In this document: positions 8,842 through 18,243 of the stretch, piece after piece
Numbering within the stretch: the stretch's first letter is position 1
How the letters are laid out: each line of letters starts with the position of its first letter
DNA from: Acidiferrobacteraceae bacterium
Lineage (GTDB): Bacteria > Pseudomonadota > Gammaproteobacteria > Arenicellales > UBA868
NCBI GenBank assembly: GCA_002721105.1
Contig: PBJL01000026.1
Location: 46,176 to 110,175, forward strand
DNA length: 64,000 bases
Direction of reading: 5' to 3'
The notes under the pieces: generated by a model
What the model saw: the letters and a program-made list of their open reading frames with translations, nothing else
Told to the model about the DNA's origin: nothing
Databases searched by the model: none
Program-made: the position numbers and the translations under genes

Positions 8842-11019
8842 CTATAGTGCTCGAAAAAGTTCAGGCAAATCCAATTCAATTGACATTGAGCTAGATTTAC
8901 CCGAAACCCGAAATGGAAAAATAATATCCGGCAACTCCTCGCCTCCCTTTCCCTTTAATATCCGATTCAACTTATTTGGACTAACATACCAGATCGCATC
9001 ATACCAATCATCTGCAAAATTGTAGCTGCTTATACTAATAAGTCGCCAACCCAATGCATCAAATGATATATCATCACTAAATAATTGACCATCATTCATA
9101 ATGATTGTAGCCGTTAAATCAGAAAACTTCACGCTGTGAAATAACGGCTCAAGATCTAACCGCAACCCAAATAGAAGTATCAGTTGCTCTCGCAACTGTG
9201 CCAATTGCCTACTCTGTTCCAGATACTTGTCCAAGTTTAAGATATTTCCTTCCGGAATGTGGATAATAATCTTGCCCTCAATTGAGTTCACAGAATTTGG
9301 AATAATAGAGTCTTTCACTATGATCTCCGCTTGCACATCACCAATGGCTTTGATGTTTTCACTTACACCAATAGATTTAAGAAAATCCCCAATATCAATG
9401 CTAGAATATGTTTGGTTAAAATTTATAAGGATGTCTCTCATCGGCTGATCTGCTTTAACACTAACATCTGCTCTGCCACCATATATTTCAAAATATATGT
9501 TGTTAATTTGCCAATGGTTGTCGATTCTCCGCAGCGGTATTTCTACCCTATTTGCTTGAACTTTGTTCCATCGCATATGGTTTATCTTTATGTCACCAAT
9601 TAATTCCAAATCAGGAAATTGATTGAAAATAAATATGAGAAAAGCTATACCAGGATAGTTATTAATATCTGCGTTAGAAAGAACTATTCGAGATAGATCG
9701 AGTGTATCTTCGGCAATTTCAAAGGCCAATGTATAATTTTCTCGGTGTGTCGGCATTAATGACCCATAAATTTTTGATTGTGGCCAATCTAAGCTGAAGT
9801 TTTCAATTTCTAGTCCATGAACGCCCGTATTAACTTTTATGGTGGCTTCAACACTGTTCGATCTATTATTCTTTAAGGATCCATCAATAATAGTATTTGC
9901 CCAATTGTTGGCAGAAAAATTGATATCACCAGACGCCCTAAAAGAATAGTTAACAATAGTCAAAAAATCTTTAATTAAATCAGATTGGTTGACCGAGGAT
10001 AAGCGAGTAATATCTGGAAGTAATTGAGTGCTTACGGAATTAAAAGTAACTCCTGTCAAGTTGATACTACTGTCTATGTCAGGATTAACCCAACGCCCAT
10101 AAATTTCCGCGAAAGAAAGATTGTCAGTCTCTTCCGAATAAAAACCTTGGTCAAGCTCAAGAACGAATTCATCATTTTTGACCACACCAGCTACTTTTCC
10201 ACGGGCAATTTCTATCTGGGAATTTTCCACATCAAACTCTATTTTTTTTGCATGCCCAGTAATTAAGTCATCATCATTCGAAATAATAAAACTCATATTT
10301 TCTGTAAGGATCAATTCCTGTTCATACATTAAAGCAATCTTTAATTCCGCTTCAAAAAAATGATGCGACCTACAAAAGCTTCCTCTACATTTAATTTCCG
10401 CTCCCATACTGATACTATTGAAATCTTGATATACATTGTTCTCTATATCTAAGCCGATAATCTCAAGATGACTATCTGTATCGGCCCGCCCCCAAATAAT
10501 ATTCCCATTTTTTATACTGCCTCCGCTTATGAGAAGACCAGTGAAGCCCTTAATTAGCTCTATTTCGGGGCCCCCTAAACTGTCATTCAAAAGATTCCGA
10601 GCCATTAGATCCCAATTGGTTTTATTTGAATCTAATCTATCTATTTTTAAATGTGGATTCACTAGTTGAAGTTTTGGACGAACTCTCGCTTTTAGAAAAT
10701 CAATTAGTTGAAACTCGATCTCAATTAGTGAAGCTCTAAACATGGGGTCGGTATTACTGCGATCGTTCTCTGAAATAGAAACATTCTCAATTGCCAATTT
10801 GAAAAATGGTTTAGAATTTATCAAACTGATATCCGCATTTATTTTTCCGTTTAAAAACACTTGATGACCCGTACGTGTTTCCGCCCACTCAATTAGGTGT
10901 TCCTTGTAATCTTCAGGATCGAAAAATATATGAAGCCACACAATGAAAAATCCAATAAATAGTATTATTGCACTAGACAAAACAATTATTAATTTCTTGA
11001 ATAAGGACTTAATGTGCAT
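8842..11019 (-). CDS. AsmA family protein
   Basis: A 725-residue protein anchored by one N-terminal membrane segment (about residues 8-31, LIIVLSSAIILFIGFFIVW), followed by a long beta-rich periplasmic body. The FFDPEDYKEHL and GHQVFLNGKI segments after the anchor are typical of the AsmA domain, and the C-terminal region (LFHSVKFSDLTATI, NDGQLFSDDI) matches the AsmA C-terminal module. AsmA-like proteins are bridge-type envelope proteins associated with phospholipid movement to, and maintenance of, the outer membrane in gammaproteobacteria. It lies between dusA and ilvD on the same strand. The specific paralogue (AsmA, TamB, YhdP, YicH and so on) cannot be fixed; length and architecture favour AsmA itself. 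Confidence 0.85.
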   Translation of the reverse strand: MHIKSLFKKLIIVLSSAIILFIGFFIVWLHIFFDPEDYKEHLIEWAETRTGHQVFLNGKINADISLINSKPFFKLAIENVSISENDRSNTDPMFRASLIEIEFQLIDFLKARVRPKLQLVNPHLKIDRLDSNKTNWDLMARNLLNDSLGGPEIELIKGFTGLLISGGSIKNGNIIWGRADTDSHLEIIGLDIENNVYQDFNSISMGAEIKCRGSFCRSHHFFEAELKIALMYEQELILTENMSFIISNDDDLITGHAKKIEFDVENSQIEIARGKVAGVVKNDEFVLELDQGFYSEETDNLSFAEIYGRWVNPDIDSSINLTGVTFNSVSTQLLPDITRLSSVNQSDLIKDFLTIVNYSFRASGDINFSANNWANTIIDGSLKNNRSNSVEATIKVNTGVHGLEIENFSLDWPQSKIYGSLMPTHRENYTLAFEIAEDTLDLSRIVLSNADINNYPGIAFLIFIFNQFPDLELIGDIKINHMRWNKVQANRVEIPLRRIDNHWQINNIYFEIYGGRADVSVKADQPMRDILINFNQTYSSIDIGDFLKSIGVSENIKAIGDVQAEIIVKDSIIPNSVNSIEGKIIIHIPEGNILNLDKYLEQSRQLAQLREQLILLFGLRLDLEPLFHSVKFSDLTATIIMNDGQLFSDDISFDALGWRLISISSYNFADDWYDAIWYVSPNKLNRILKGKGGEELPDIIFPFRVSGKSSSMSIELDLPELFRAL

Positions 11020-11074
11020 AACAGTTTTATAATTTGAAGCGCACTATATTTTTAGAAACTGGCAAGTGTATCTA

Positions 11075-12061
11075 CTATCCTTGCCGCATGATTTTTTCTG
11101 CATAGCGTTGGACATCGCGAATAATCTCTATACCTCCGGCTTCATCTGATGAATACGCTGCTAAAAAATGTCGCCACGCACGAGCGCCGCGTCTACCATG
11201 AAAAAGACCAGAAATATGTCTTGTCATTGAACGCAAAGGCGTTCCTAATGCTAGTTCTTTTTCGATATATCGTTTATACATTTCGAGCACATCTAATATG
11301 GGGATAACTGGGCTGTCTAGTCTATAGATTATTTGATCGACTTCTGAAAGCAGTGCAGGATTTCTATATGCCTCTCGCCCAATCATCGCTCCATCTACAA
11401 ACGATAAATGAGCTAATGTTTCAGAAATGGAGGCAATCCCTCCGTTAATGATAATTTCTAAATTACTAAAATCTCTCTTCAATTGATAAACAGTACCATA
11501 GTTCAAAGGGGGGATTTCCCGATTTTGCTTAGGACTAAGACCATTTAGCCAAGCTTTTCTTGCATGTACTATGAAAGTTGTACATCCGGCCAGTGAGAGA
11601 CGATCAATAAAAGTAAACAAATCACTATAGTCGTCATTATTGTCGATACCTAGGCGACACTTAATTGTAACGGGGATGTTGACTTTCTCCTGCATCATTT
11701 GGAAAACTTGAGACACAAGATCTGGTTCTTTCATCAAACACGCGCCAAACTGGCCTGCTTGGACGCGACTACTTGGGCAACCCACATTGATATTTATTTC
11801 ATCAAATCCTGCGCTCTCTCCAAGTAATGCCCCTTTAGCCATTTCAACTGGATCACTGCCGCCGAGTTGCAAAGCAACAGGATTTTCACTGGGATGATGC
11901 ATAAGAAAGCGATTCGCGTCACCATGCAGTAAGGCTTGAATTGATACCATTTCAGTATACAACACTGCATTTTTCGAAAATAAACGCATAAGATATCTAT
12001 CATGCCGATCGCTATAATCCATCATGGGAGCAACGCAAAAACTGCGGTCCAGTCGTCTCAT
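11075..12061 (-). CDS. dusA: tRNA-dihydrouridine(20/20a) synthase DusA
   Basis: A 328-residue FMN enzyme that reduces uridine 20/20a in the tRNA D-loop with NADPH. Signatures: FCVAPMMDYSDRHDR at the N-terminus, the NINVGCPS FMN-binding segment, the catalytic cysteine in GACLM, the CRLGID segment and the C-terminal ISGLFHGRRGARAWRH block characteristic of DusA rather than DusB or DusC. The length agrees with the family. The AsmA gene follows 55 bases downstream on the same strand. The 5' side faces a gene-free spacer that separates it from divergent gshA. Confidence 0.95.
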   Translation of the reverse strand: MRRLDRSFCVAPMMDYSDRHDRYLMRLFSKNAVLYTEMVSIQALLHGDANRFLMHHPSENPVALQLGGSDPVEMAKGALLGESAGFDEININVGCPSSRVQAGQFGACLMKEPDLVSQVFQMMQEKVNIPVTIKCRLGIDNNDDYSDLFTFIDRLSLAGCTTFIVHARKAWLNGLSPKQNREIPPLNYGTVYQLKRDFSNLEIIINGGIASISETLAHLSFVDGAMIGREAYRNPALLSEVDQIIYRLDSPVIPILDVLEMYKRYIEKELALGTPLRSMTRHISGLFHGRRGARAWRHFLAAYSSDEAGGIEIIRDVQRYAEKIMRQG

Positions 12062-12444
12062 TTAGGTCTCAATAGAGGGCTAGAGGCAATTAAATATGTT
12101 TTTATCATGGATTCTGAGAACTAACTTATCAAATGTTGATCCAACATTGTATTAAATCCTTGCTGTTTTACCTCATTTGAATAGATATCGTTTCGCATCC
12201 TATAACTTATCGATATTTTCTTCTAGATTCTTCAGGATGCTTGTTGAACCGTAAAGCTTTGCAACAGAAACCTCCTGATCAATGGTACATAGTTCCATGC
12301 ATTCAATAAAAATATAATCATAATTCGATTAAAATATGGTTTAACAAATAAGGATCTTGCTCCCATATACTATGCCATATCCGCACCTACAGAATTTAGT
12401 CAGCTAAATATCAAAATGCTGATGATTCAACTACAAGGAAAGAA
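12062..12444. other. Gene-free divergent spacer dusA / gshA
   Basis: A 383-base AT-rich spacer that should hold the divergent promoters of dusA and gshA. I see no coding sequence. One inverted repeat stands out at 12132-12148: arms AATGTTG and CAACATT around ATC, in a position consistent with an operator for dusA, but no regulator can be named. Confidence 0.5.
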
Positions 12445-14001
12445 ATGAACGATTCTGTGCTAAAATCTGTAGAGGTAATTCAAAAATATGACGCTGGCAC
12501 CGATCTCAGCCATATACGGCGTGGCATAGAAAAAGAAAGCCTAAGGATTAATAAAGATGGGACAATTGCTCAAACACCACATCCACCTGCGCTAGGATCA
12601 TCACTCACACATCCATATATCACAACAGATTACTCTGAAGCATTGGTAGAACTTGTCACCCCAGCTTGCTCTTCAGTAAGAGATACCTTGGATTTTCTTG
12701 ACTCACTTCATCATTTCATTGTTAGCAATATAGGATCAGAGACTCTATGGGCTACGAGCATGCCTTGTATTCTACAAGGAGAACATTCTATCCCCATAGC
12801 TAATTATGGCGTATCAAATGTTGGAAAAATGAAACATGTCTATCGCGTCGGCCTGGCCCATAGATATGGACGGCTAATGCAAAGCATCTCAGGAATTCAT
12901 TTTAACTTTTCACTAAGTGACGATTTCTGGCTACACTGGAGAAAAATAAAAAAATCAGCAGATAAATTAGTTGACTTCAAATCCCACTGCTATTTCGGCT
13001 TAATAAGGAATTTCTATAGACATCTATGGGTAGTTTTATATCTTTATGGCGCATCTCCTGCTGTCTGTAATACTTTTGTTTCCGGAAGGAACCATGATCT
13101 AGAGGATTTCGGCTATGGCACATTCTTTTTGCCTAACTCAACTAGCCTACGAATGGGTAACTTGGGATATCAAAGTGATGTTCAAACTGCTATAGACGTA
13201 GATCTTGAAAATATACATTCATACTGCCAATCACTTGTAAATGCAACTAGAACAGTTCATCCACAATATGCCGAAATTGGAGTAAAGAATGACGAACGCT
13301 ACTATCAATTAAATGCAAACCTTTTGCAAATTGAAAACGAATATTATGCTCCAGTACGCCCTAAGAGAGTAGCTCGATCTGGTGAAAGGCCATCTACTGC
13401 TCTCTTAAATCGGGGGGTAGAATATGTTGAAATACGAAGTATTGATATAGACCCCTTCTTGCCTTCCGGTATAGATGAGTCCGGAATAAAATTTCTTGAA
13501 TTATTGTTAATTGGTTGTCTGTTTAAGGATAGCCCCTCATTAACAAAAAATGAAATGATACAACTTCGCACGTTTCAACATAAGGTTGTTTGCGAAGGCC
13601 GTTCAGCTTCCACGACTCTCCCTCCATTTTTTGATACAAATCTAAGCGTTGGCGGAAAAACTCTTGTGGCAGAACTGCGGCCAATCGCCGCACTATTAGA
13701 CTCCTCTGGGGAGGTAGGTTATGAAGTAGCTCTTGACGAGCAACTTCATAAATTTGAAAATCCTGAATCAACACCATCGGCTAAGATACTGAAAACTATG
13801 AAGGATCAAGAAATTTCTTTTTTTGAATTTGCAATGACTAAATCGACTGCGCATAAGCGCTACTTTGAGGCCTTCCAGCTATCGCAAAAAGAAAAAGATG
13901 CCCTTTCGGGTGAGGCGAAAAATTCAATCCATTGTCAAAAAGCATTGGAAGCAGCTGATTCTCTATCTTTTGAGGAATTTCTTGATCAGTATTATTCTTA
14001 G
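12445..14001 (+). CDS. gshA: Glutamate-cysteine ligase GshA
   Basis: A 518-residue enzyme catalysing ATP-dependent formation of gamma-glutamylcysteine, the first step of glutathione synthesis. It belongs to the gammaproteobacterial (E. coli) type: visible landmarks are RRGIEKESLR near the N-terminus, TTDYSEALVELVTPA, SGIHFNFS, RNFYRHLWVVLYLYGASPA and the YVEIRSIDIDPF block that shapes the active site. The length equals E. coli GshA. The start is supported by AAGGAAAG a few bases upstream of the ATG. It is apparently monocistronic, because 171 bases separate it from the next gene; gshB is not nearby. Confidence 0.96.
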   Translation: MNDSVLKSVEVIQKYDAGTDLSHIRRGIEKESLRINKDGTIAQTPHPPALGSSLTHPYITTDYSEALVELVTPACSSVRDTLDFLDSLHHFIVSNIGSETLWATSMPCILQGEHSIPIANYGVSNVGKMKHVYRVGLAHRYGRLMQSISGIHFNFSLSDDFWLHWRKIKKSADKLVDFKSHCYFGLIRNFYRHLWVVLYLYGASPAVCNTFVSGRNHDLEDFGYGTFFLPNSTSLRMGNLGYQSDVQTAIDVDLENIHSYCQSLVNATRTVHPQYAEIGVKNDERYYQLNANLLQIENEYYAPVRPKRVARSGERPSTALLNRGVEYVEIRSIDIDPFLPSGIDESGIKFLELLLIGCLFKDSPSLTKNEMIQLRTFQHKVVCEGRSASTTLPPFFDTNLSVGGKTLVAELRPIAALLDSSGEVGYEVALDEQLHKFENPESTPSAKILKTMKDQEISFFEFAMTKSTAHKRYFEAFQLSQKEKDALSGEAKNSIHCQKALEAADSLSFEEFLDQYYS

Positions 14002-14172
14002 TTATTAGGGCTAACAATCAATTTAGCGGGATATGGAAATAATGAATCTTATTCATAACCATCATTAGAAGCCAATTTATGGTAGACCTGAATACAGTAT
14101 CATGGTTCATGTAACATCAAAATCCCTAATGACGCTAGACTTCTTAAATTTTTAAAACCTCGGAGGTAAGCT

Positions 14173-15021
14173 ATGAAAATAGAGAATATCGGTGTTGTAG
14201 GCGCCGGGACAATGGGCAGAGGAATTGTCCAAACCTGCGCACTTGGCGGTTTAACTGTATTAATGCACGACGTATCAGAACAAGTTCTTAACAAAGGTTT
14301 AAGCTCAATTGAAAAAAATCTAAATAGACTAGTACAAAAAGGCAAACTTGATGAGCCTTCAAAAGACCAAGCTTTAAACTGTATTAGCATAAGCACTAAT
14401 TTAAAAAGTGTTTCGGAAAATAACCTAATCATTGAAGCAGCAACGGAAAACATGGAGACAAAAATATCCATCTTCTCTGAGCTATCACAAATGTGCACTG
14501 ACAATACGATTTTGGCATCAAACACTTCTTCTTTATCTTTGACTAGCCTTGCATCTTTTTCAAAAAATCCCGAAAAGGTTATTGGCATGCATTTCTTTAA
14601 TCCAGTTCCAATAATGAAACTAGTGGAAATAATTCGTGCGATGCAAACATCAAATGAAACATATGAAGCAATCGAATCTTTAACTCGCGCACTTGGCAAA
14701 GAACCAGTCGCAGTCAAAGATAGTCCGGGCTTTGTTGTAAATCGTATGTTAGTTCCAATGATTAATGAGGCTGTGTTCATTTTGTATGAAGGAATTGCGA
14801 CCCGTGAGGAGATTGATTCTGCAATGAAACTTGGTGCAAATCACCCTATCGGCCCATTAGCCTTGGCAGATATGATTGGCATTGATGTATGTCTTTACGT
14901 TATGAATGTTTTGTTAGAAGAGTTTGGCGATAGCAAGTTTCGTCCGTGTCCATTGCTTAAACAAATGGTGAATGCTGGTTATCTCGGCCGTAAATCTAAT
15001 AAAGGTTTTTTTGATTATTAG
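14173..15021 (+). CDS. 3-hydroxybutyryl-CoA dehydrogenase
   Basis: A 282-residue NAD(P)-dependent 3-hydroxyacyl-CoA dehydrogenase of the Hbd/PaaH type. The N-terminal Rossmann loop GVVGAGTMGRGI, the ILASNTSSLSLTSLA segment, the catalytic histidine in GMHFFNPVPIMKLVE and the C-terminal PIGPLALADMIGID and GRKSNKGFFDY motifs are all present. The stand-alone short form without an enoyl-CoA hydratase domain points to short-chain substrates (acetoacetyl-CoA/3-hydroxybutyryl-CoA, or phenylacetate catabolism). An excellent ribosome site, CGGAGG, precedes the ATG. The hydantoinase-like gene starts 47 bases downstream, so the two may be cotranscribed, though no functional link is obvious. Confidence 0.9.
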   Translation: MKIENIGVVGAGTMGRGIVQTCALGGLTVLMHDVSEQVLNKGLSSIEKNLNRLVQKGKLDEPSKDQALNCISISTNLKSVSENNLIIEAATENMETKISIFSELSQMCTDNTILASNTSSLSLTSLASFSKNPEKVIGMHFFNPVPIMKLVEIIRAMQTSNETYEAIESLTRALGKEPVAVKDSPGFVVNRMLVPMINEAVFILYEGIATREEIDSAMKLGANHPIGPLALADMIGIDVCLYVMNVLLEEFGDSKFRPCPLLKQMVNAGYLGRKSNKGFFDY

Positions 15022-15068
15022 AAAAATGTTTACAGTGTCGGGCCTCTCTTGCTAGCGAAATTAGAAAA

Positions 15069-17093
15069 TTGAGTCAATATAACAAAGAGTTACGCCTTGG
15101 AATTGATACCGGTGGCACTTATACCGATGCTGCTCTTTTGGATTCATCCGATAACATTGTTGCCCACGGAAAAGCGTTAACAACACAAAATAATCTCGCC
15201 ACAGGGATTCATAATGTCCTAGAGCAACTGCCCGCGGCGGCAATGACACATATTCGACTCGTATCGTTATCAACTACACTTGCTACCAACGCAGTAGTGG
15301 AGGAGCGTGGTGCGCCAGTTGGTTTAATATTGGCAGGCTACAACCCAAAACAAATGGAACAATCGAATCTTGTAACGGCTATTCGCAACGGCCAATTCAC
15401 TTTAATCGCTGGTAGTCATGATGCAATCGGAAATGAAACTGCACCCCTTCGGATAGATAATATTCCCGAAATATTGAAGGACTGGCAAACTAAAGTTTCA
15501 GCTATTGGGATCTCTGGTATTTTTAGTGTGCGTAATCCAACGCATGAAATCCGACTCAAGAATCTTGTAGAAAACCATATAGATTTACCGATTACCTGTG
15601 GCTATGAATTGGCTTCTCTACTAGATGCTCCACGGAGAGCTGTAACTGTAGCAATAAACGCATCACTTATCCCATTTATATCTGAGTTGATCAAAGCAGT
15701 ACATAAAATTCTAAAGGAACACAATGTCAAATGCCCGTTAATGATAGTCAAGGGTGACGGATCTTTAATACCCGCCGATATTGCATTGAAGCGACCTATA
15801 GAGACTGTGATGTCTGGGCCAGCAGCGAGCATAGTAGGCGCATGTCACCTTCAAAAAACCAAAAATTCAATAGTTGCTGACATGGGTGGGACTACCACCG
15901 ATATTGCAATAATTACTAATGGTAAAATAAATCTCAGTGACCAAGAAACCATAATTGGCGACTGGCACCCCATGGTAGAGACCATTAAGTTAGTTTCGAT
16001 AGGTCTTGGTGCTGATAGCGAGGCACGGTATCAGGGCGGAATCGGGCTAGCTATTGGCCCACGCAGAGTTGTGCCCATGAGTCTCTTGGGGAACCTTTAC
16101 CCACATGTCAATGATATTTTAGAGGCGCAATTAGAAAAAACATCTACCGCACGCACTAATCGTTTCGTATTGCGTCACCATGCTACCGAGGAACAAATTA
16201 CTAATTTTACTCCGACGGAGCGTCAGCTCTGGGAACAACTCGACAATGAACCAATTGAGCTTGAAGCAATTAAAAACAAGGATCGTGAACAAGCCAAAGC
16301 AATTGGGATGATGATGCGTAAAGGCATAGTTATATATAGCGGATTCACTCCCTCTGATGCAGCACATATTCTTGAATACACTAATCATTGGTCGACGGAA
16401 ACAGCTCATATTGGTGCAAAACTATGGGGGAAACAAATGCGCCAAATATATGGCTGGGGAGCTTTTGATTTTAATAACCCAAAAGAAATTGCCCAATTAA
16501 TTCATGCAAAAATGATAAAGCAGATCATTGAGGCACTTATTCAATCATCCATTCAAAACAAAAAATATTTTCGAAAGCCTGCAGAACGGAAATTTATTAT
16601 CGAATTAATTTCTGAATTCGTGATGAAGAAAATGGAGGATACAAAAAATATGTTCTCAATAAATTTTTCTGATGATCTGCATCTAGTTGCTGTGGGTGCG
16701 CCGTCACATCTTTATTATCCAAATGTTAGTAATATTCTTGGTATCACGTACTGCCCTACTCCTCATGCAGATATTGCGAATGCTGTCGGAGCGGTAGTTG
16801 GTACCATCATTCAAAAAGCCAGAATAACAATATCTCAACCTGTGACTGGGCAATATCGTGTATTTCAAAAAACCGGACCCATTAATTTTAGCAAATTAAA
16901 TGAAGCGATTAATTTTGCTAAAACTCAAGCAAAAGAACGTGCTTTTTTACAGGCTCAGGAATCTGGGGCAATTGATATAGAAGTTTATACGACTGAAAAC
17001 TATATATCCGTCACACCGGATGATCTTTCTGAAAATATTTTCTTCGAATGCCTTATTACGGGTATTGCTACAGGCAGACCATGTCTTGCTTAA
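15069..17093 (+). CDS. Hydantoinase/oxoprolinase family protein (HyuA-like), orphan
   Basis: A 674-residue protein with an N-terminal hydantoinase-A domain (GIDTGGTYTDAALLD, phosphate-binding loop of the actin-like ATPase fold) and a second phosphate loop at DMGGTTTDIAII. Relatives hydrolyse hydantoins or 5-oxoproline, or carboxylate acetone or acetophenone, using ATP, normally with a HyuB partner. No hyuB is present here, so the substrate is unknown. The start is a TTG at 15069, because no in-frame ATG lies close to the conserved N-terminus; translation may depend on the upstream dehydrogenase gene. The stop overlaps, on the opposite strand, the end of a possible small membrane peptide. Confidence 0.85.
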   Translation: MSQYNKELRLGIDTGGTYTDAALLDSSDNIVAHGKALTTQNNLATGIHNVLEQLPAAAMTHIRLVSLSTTLATNAVVEERGAPVGLILAGYNPKQMEQSNLVTAIRNGQFTLIAGSHDAIGNETAPLRIDNIPEILKDWQTKVSAIGISGIFSVRNPTHEIRLKNLVENHIDLPITCGYELASLLDAPRRAVTVAINASLIPFISELIKAVHKILKEHNVKCPLMIVKGDGSLIPADIALKRPIETVMSGPAASIVGACHLQKTKNSIVADMGGTTTDIAIITNGKINLSDQETIIGDWHPMVETIKLVSIGLGADSEARYQGGIGLAIGPRRVVPMSLLGNLYPHVNDILEAQLEKTSTARTNRFVLRHHATEEQITNFTPTERQLWEQLDNEPIELEAIKNKDREQAKAIGMMMRKGIVIYSGFTPSDAAHILEYTNHWSTETAHIGAKLWGKQMRQIYGWGAFDFNNPKEIAQLIHAKMIKQIIEALIQSSIQNKKYFRKPAERKFIIELISEFVMKKMEDTKNMFSINFSDDLHLVAVGAPSHLYYPNVSNILGITYCPTPHADIANAVGAVVGTIIQKARITISQPVTGQYRVFQKTGPINFSKLNEAINFAKTQAKERAFLQAQESGAIDIEVYTTENYISVTPDDLSENIFFECLITGIATGRPCLA

Positions 17094-17230
17094 GGGGCAT
17101 GAGTAAGACGAATTACCACAGCTACTGTCTTTTTTTTGAAAGAAGCGTACACTATAAGTGCGAACACAATTAGACTAATTTTCAACCAAAAATAAAAAAC
17201 CAACCAACTGATTTTGCTGCCCGCGCTCAT
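17090..17230 (-). CDS. Possible small membrane peptide (46 residues)
   Basis: A short open frame read from the ATG at 17230 to TAA at 17090-17092, ending 4 bases inside the 3' end of the convergent hydantoinase-like gene. The predicted peptide has one strongly hydrophobic segment (SWLVFYFWLKISLIVFALIV) followed by a Lys-rich FKKK stretch, which fits a single-pass membrane peptide with a cytoplasmic C-terminus. There is no convincing Shine-Dalgarno before the ATG, and the frame stays open a further 18 codons upstream without an ATG. It may be a real small protein, a gene remnant or chance. Confidence 0.25.
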   Translation of the reverse strand: MSAGSKISWLVFYFWLKISLIVFALIVYASFKKKTVAVVIRLTHAP

Positions 17231-17289
17231 TGCTAAAAAGTAGAAGCTCAGGTTTATTGCACCATTTAAATTAATATGATTACGTAATT

Positions 17290-18195
17290 ATGACTACAAC
17301 AATCAAAAATGGGTCTAAAAAAGAAGTTGGCGGGAAAAGTCGTATTTACTACGACGGTTATTGGATCAGATATTATGCACCGCCTGCGGAAACATTAAGT
17401 GCTAAAAAAGAACTGTTAGATATGCTAACTCGTAGAACATTTCATCATACCGAAGCAGGGATTAATACTCCGGGAGTCAATCTTGATTTAGCACGCATAG
17501 CGTGGGAGACACAACCCGATCCCGCAAAAAAAAGAGTTAATGCTGCAATGCTTGCAGGAGCGCTATTCAATCGAGCCGCTGACATTTTTGGGAATATTGT
17601 GGAGCTTGAACAAAAAGGCATCCATGTCAATAATGAAAACGAATTGATGCAAGAATGCGGATCTTGCCTCAAAGAAGCTTTAGAACTTGGCAAACAAGTG
17701 CGTCATCCGAGTGGCCACGAGGGGGTGGATGAACTCTGGGGTGAACCTTTCAAAGTATTTACACATAGTCTTGCTGCGTACTATGAAAGTCGGTACATAA
17801 AGATATCACAAACTATGCGTGCTATTGATTCAATAGGAAGCAGGATGATTCAAAGCTTCAAAGTTGTTTCTGAATACAAAAACATAGAACCTATGATTTT
17901 AGATTACGCGGCAGCAGCGCGAGAAGAGTGCGAGCTAATGAAAAGTGATCCGGATTTTTTTTCGAGTTGGCCACATTTCGTTGCATTAGGGGATCGCATT
18001 ACTCATATTGATTCAGATTTTTTGCAATACGATGACCCGTTAAAACGCTCGGTACTATTACGTGGACGCACTTTACTAATTGATGGGAAAAATCTTTTGT
18101 CATATATGGCTGGAGTTAGAGTTCCAATGCCTAAAAGCATGGGTGATTATTGCCTAGAATTAGAGCAATTTGATAGGGCCGTGGAAACGATATAA
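17290..18195 (+). CDS. Conserved hypothetical protein, all-helical
   Basis: A 301-residue soluble protein with no signal peptide, membrane segment or catalytic motif that I recognise. The sequence is predicted mostly helical and rich in charged residues. Notable stretches are IRYYAPP near residue 27, TRRTFHHTEAGINTPG around residues 48-63, KKRVNAAMLAGALFNRAADIF and GVDELWGEPFKVF. I recall similar proteins annotated only as hypothetical in other gammaproteobacteria, so it is likely a real conserved gene. It lies alone between the hydantoinase-like gene (196 bases upstream) and convergent acnA. I assign no function. Confidence 0.75.
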   Translation: MTTTIKNGSKKEVGGKSRIYYDGYWIRYYAPPAETLSAKKELLDMLTRRTFHHTEAGINTPGVNLDLARIAWETQPDPAKKRVNAAMLAGALFNRAADIFGNIVELEQKGIHVNNENELMQECGSCLKEALELGKQVRHPSGHEGVDELWGEPFKVFTHSLAAYYESRYIKISQTMRAIDSIGSRMIQSFKVVSEYKNIEPMILDYAAAAREECELMKSDPDFFSSWPHFVALGDRITHIDSDFLQYDDPLKRSVLLRGRTLLIDGKNLLSYMAGVRVPMPKSMGDYCLELEQFDRAVETI

Positions 18196-18243
18196 GTTAA
18201 CTGCAATTAATTTAATCAGTCTTATGAGTCTTTTCTGTGATAG

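Noticed and set aside
12132..12148. Inverted repeat AATGTTG-ATC-CAACATT upstream of dusA
   Set aside because: Short, AT-rich and isolated; it could be an operator, but it is within what chance gives in this composition.
14042..14056. Inverted repeat ATGAAT-CTT-ATTCAT between gshA and the hydroxyacyl-CoA dehydrogenase gene
   Set aside because: Six-base arms in an AT-rich spacer, with no T-run and no other support as a terminator or operator.
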